Source: Mycolicibacterium wolinskyi
Lineage (GTDB): Bacteria > Actinomycetota > Actinomycetes > Mycobacteriales > Mycobacteriaceae
Assembly: GCF_002101965.1 (NCBI RefSeq)
Contig: NZ_LQQA01000030.1
Span: forward strand, 372,001 to 436,000
Reading direction: 5' to 3'
Length of the DNA: 64,000 bases
Shown here: in pieces, positions 63,224 to 64,000 of the stretch
Numbering within the stretch: the first letter of the stretch is position 1
Layout: every line of letters starts with the position of its first letter
Translations under genes and position numbers: made by a program
Notes under the pieces: generated by a model
What the model was told of the DNA's origin: nothing
Database searches by the model: none
The model's input: only the letters and a program-made list of their open reading frames with translations

Positions 63224-63999
63224 TCGGCGTAGGCCAGGTTGGGCACCGCCTCGTCGGGATAGCGGTCTTGCGGTTCCCAGACATCCCAGGTCTGCACGGC
63301 CCAGAACACCGCGAACACCAGGATGAGGACGATCTCGACCACGAACACGCCGAAGTGGACGTCGCGGATGAGGAGCACGACGGCCACCACGACGGTGGCC
63401 AGCATGAGCGCTGCGATCGTCGCGTAGAACCGGGCAAGGCGCTGGCGCACAGCCGCTCTGGCGTAGCACGCGTGATAGACCGCTACGAGAGTGATGGCCA
63501 GGAACATCGCGACGGCGGCGATGACGTGTGCGTGGTCGGCGAACCAGTCCCACAACATCAGCACCGCGCCGGCGACGGTGATCACCACAAGTGCTGCGGG
63601 TAGCCACTTTTCGATCCGCAACAGCGCGGTTGCCACGTGCTTCCACAGCGTGGCGGCCTCGGCGCAGGCAGGTTGCGACGCGGTGGGCGGCGATTGCGAC
63701 GGGCGCCAGCGGTCCAGCGCGAGGTACAGCGCCGCGCTGGCCGCGGTTGCCACGAACAGCGCCGCGACGTTGTTGGCGACGCCGCCGAACGGATCGGTCT
63801 CGGTCGGCAGCCACGGCTCACACACGTCGACTGCGCCGGTCGGGATCAACGCCACGAGAAAGGCCATGAACCCCGAGAAGTTCAACAGGGCCTCCTCGCC
63901 GGTGCGGCTGCCCTTGTAGGCGACGAGGCAGATACCGATCGCGCACACCGCGGCGAGGAACACCGCGTGAGTACGGGTGTAGTAGAACGCGCTGATGGA
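63220..63999 (-). CDS. Multi-pass membrane protein, 5' end beyond the window
   Basis: At least 259 residues are visible. The frame runs open to the right edge, so a start inside the window (GTG 63963) is unlikely and the true N terminus is outside. About six hydrophobic helices are seen, with a motif SISAFYYTRTHAVFLAAVCAIGI before the first full helix. It ends DRYPDEAVPNLAYAD. I know similar actinobacterial membrane proteins only as uncharacterised. Function unknown. Confidence 0.7.
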   Translation of the reverse strand, partial: SISAFYYTRTHAVFLAAVCAIGICLVAYKGSRTGEEALLNFSGFMAFLVALIPTGAVDVCEPWLPTETDPFGGVANNVAALFVATAASAALYLALDRWRPSQSPPTASQPACAEAATLWKHVATALLRIEKWLPAALVVITVAGAVLMLWDWFADHAHVIAAVAMFLAITLVAVYHACYARAAVRQRLARFYATIAALMLATVVVAVVLLIRDVHFGVFVVEIVLILVFAVFWAVQTWDVWEPQDRYPDEAVPNLAYAD

Positions 64000-64000
64000 C

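Overview
The window is high-GC actinobacterial DNA. Gene content and gene order point to a fast-growing mycobacterium of the Mycolicibacterium smegmatis type. guaA, imuA'-imuB, an acrA1-like acyl-CoA reductase, htdY, dnaE2, the Rv3369/Rv3368c pair, a SpoU/TrmL methylase and a kinase-roadblock-DUF742-GTPase-mfpA cluster appear in the order of M. tuberculosis Rv3396c to Rv3361c, with accessory genes between them. All assignments come from reading the sequence; no database search was run.

Layout. 1-3.7 kb: the end of a PhoU-family gene, then a TetR regulator divergent from a degenerate ABC ATPase and a YhgE/Pip membrane protein. 3.6-8.3 kb: a TauD-type dioxygenase divergent from a second TetR, then a HAD/GH65 sugar-phosphate pair. 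8.4-10 kb: guaA. 10-15.1 kb: a leftward operon of esterase, SDR, di-iron protein, Baeyer-Villiger-type monooxygenase and MerR regulator. 15.3-19.2 kb: a leftward secreted-protein operon (lipoprotein, sedolisin protease, zinc-ribbon membrane protein, anchored protein). 19.4-21.7 kb: imuA'-imuB behind a LexA box. 21.8-33.6 kb: nucleoside hydrolase, VOC protein, SMR exporter and SDR with a divergent TetR, acrA1, htdY, a universal stress protein with a permease, a secreted low-complexity protein, and an SDR/XRE pair. 33.5-35.1 kb: a DUF692 (MNIO) enzyme directly behind a 73-residue Cys-containing peptide, a candidate unusual RiPP system. 35.2-38.5 kb: dnaE2 with its own LexA box. 38.6-41.4 kb: a DMT exporter and a classic tetA/tetR-like pair. 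41.5-47 kb: Tat-exported FAD oxidase, barrel-type secreted protein, coiled-coil membrane protein, PPOX and nitroreductase genes sharing one palindromic promoter region, trmL. 47.4-52.1 kb: the mfp conservon. 52.1-58.6 kb: LysR plus a five-gene catabolic operon (amidohydrolase, aldehyde dehydrogenase, MFS, cyclase, BKACE). 58.7-64 kb: Rv1747-like FHA/ABC exporter, a beta-propeller membrane protein and a truncated membrane protein.

How parts work together. imuA', imuB and dnaE2 form the mycobacterial mutasome for translesion synthesis; both transcription units carry LexA boxes that touch or overlap their -10 elements. Several regulator/target pairs have visible inverted-repeat operators. Many genes (guaA, two TetR genes, htdY, dnaE2, nitroreductase, the tetA-like gene) have a TANNNT hexamer 6-7 nt before the start codon, the arrangement expected for leaderless mRNAs. 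No tRNA, rRNA, insertion sequence, prophage or CRISPR array was seen.
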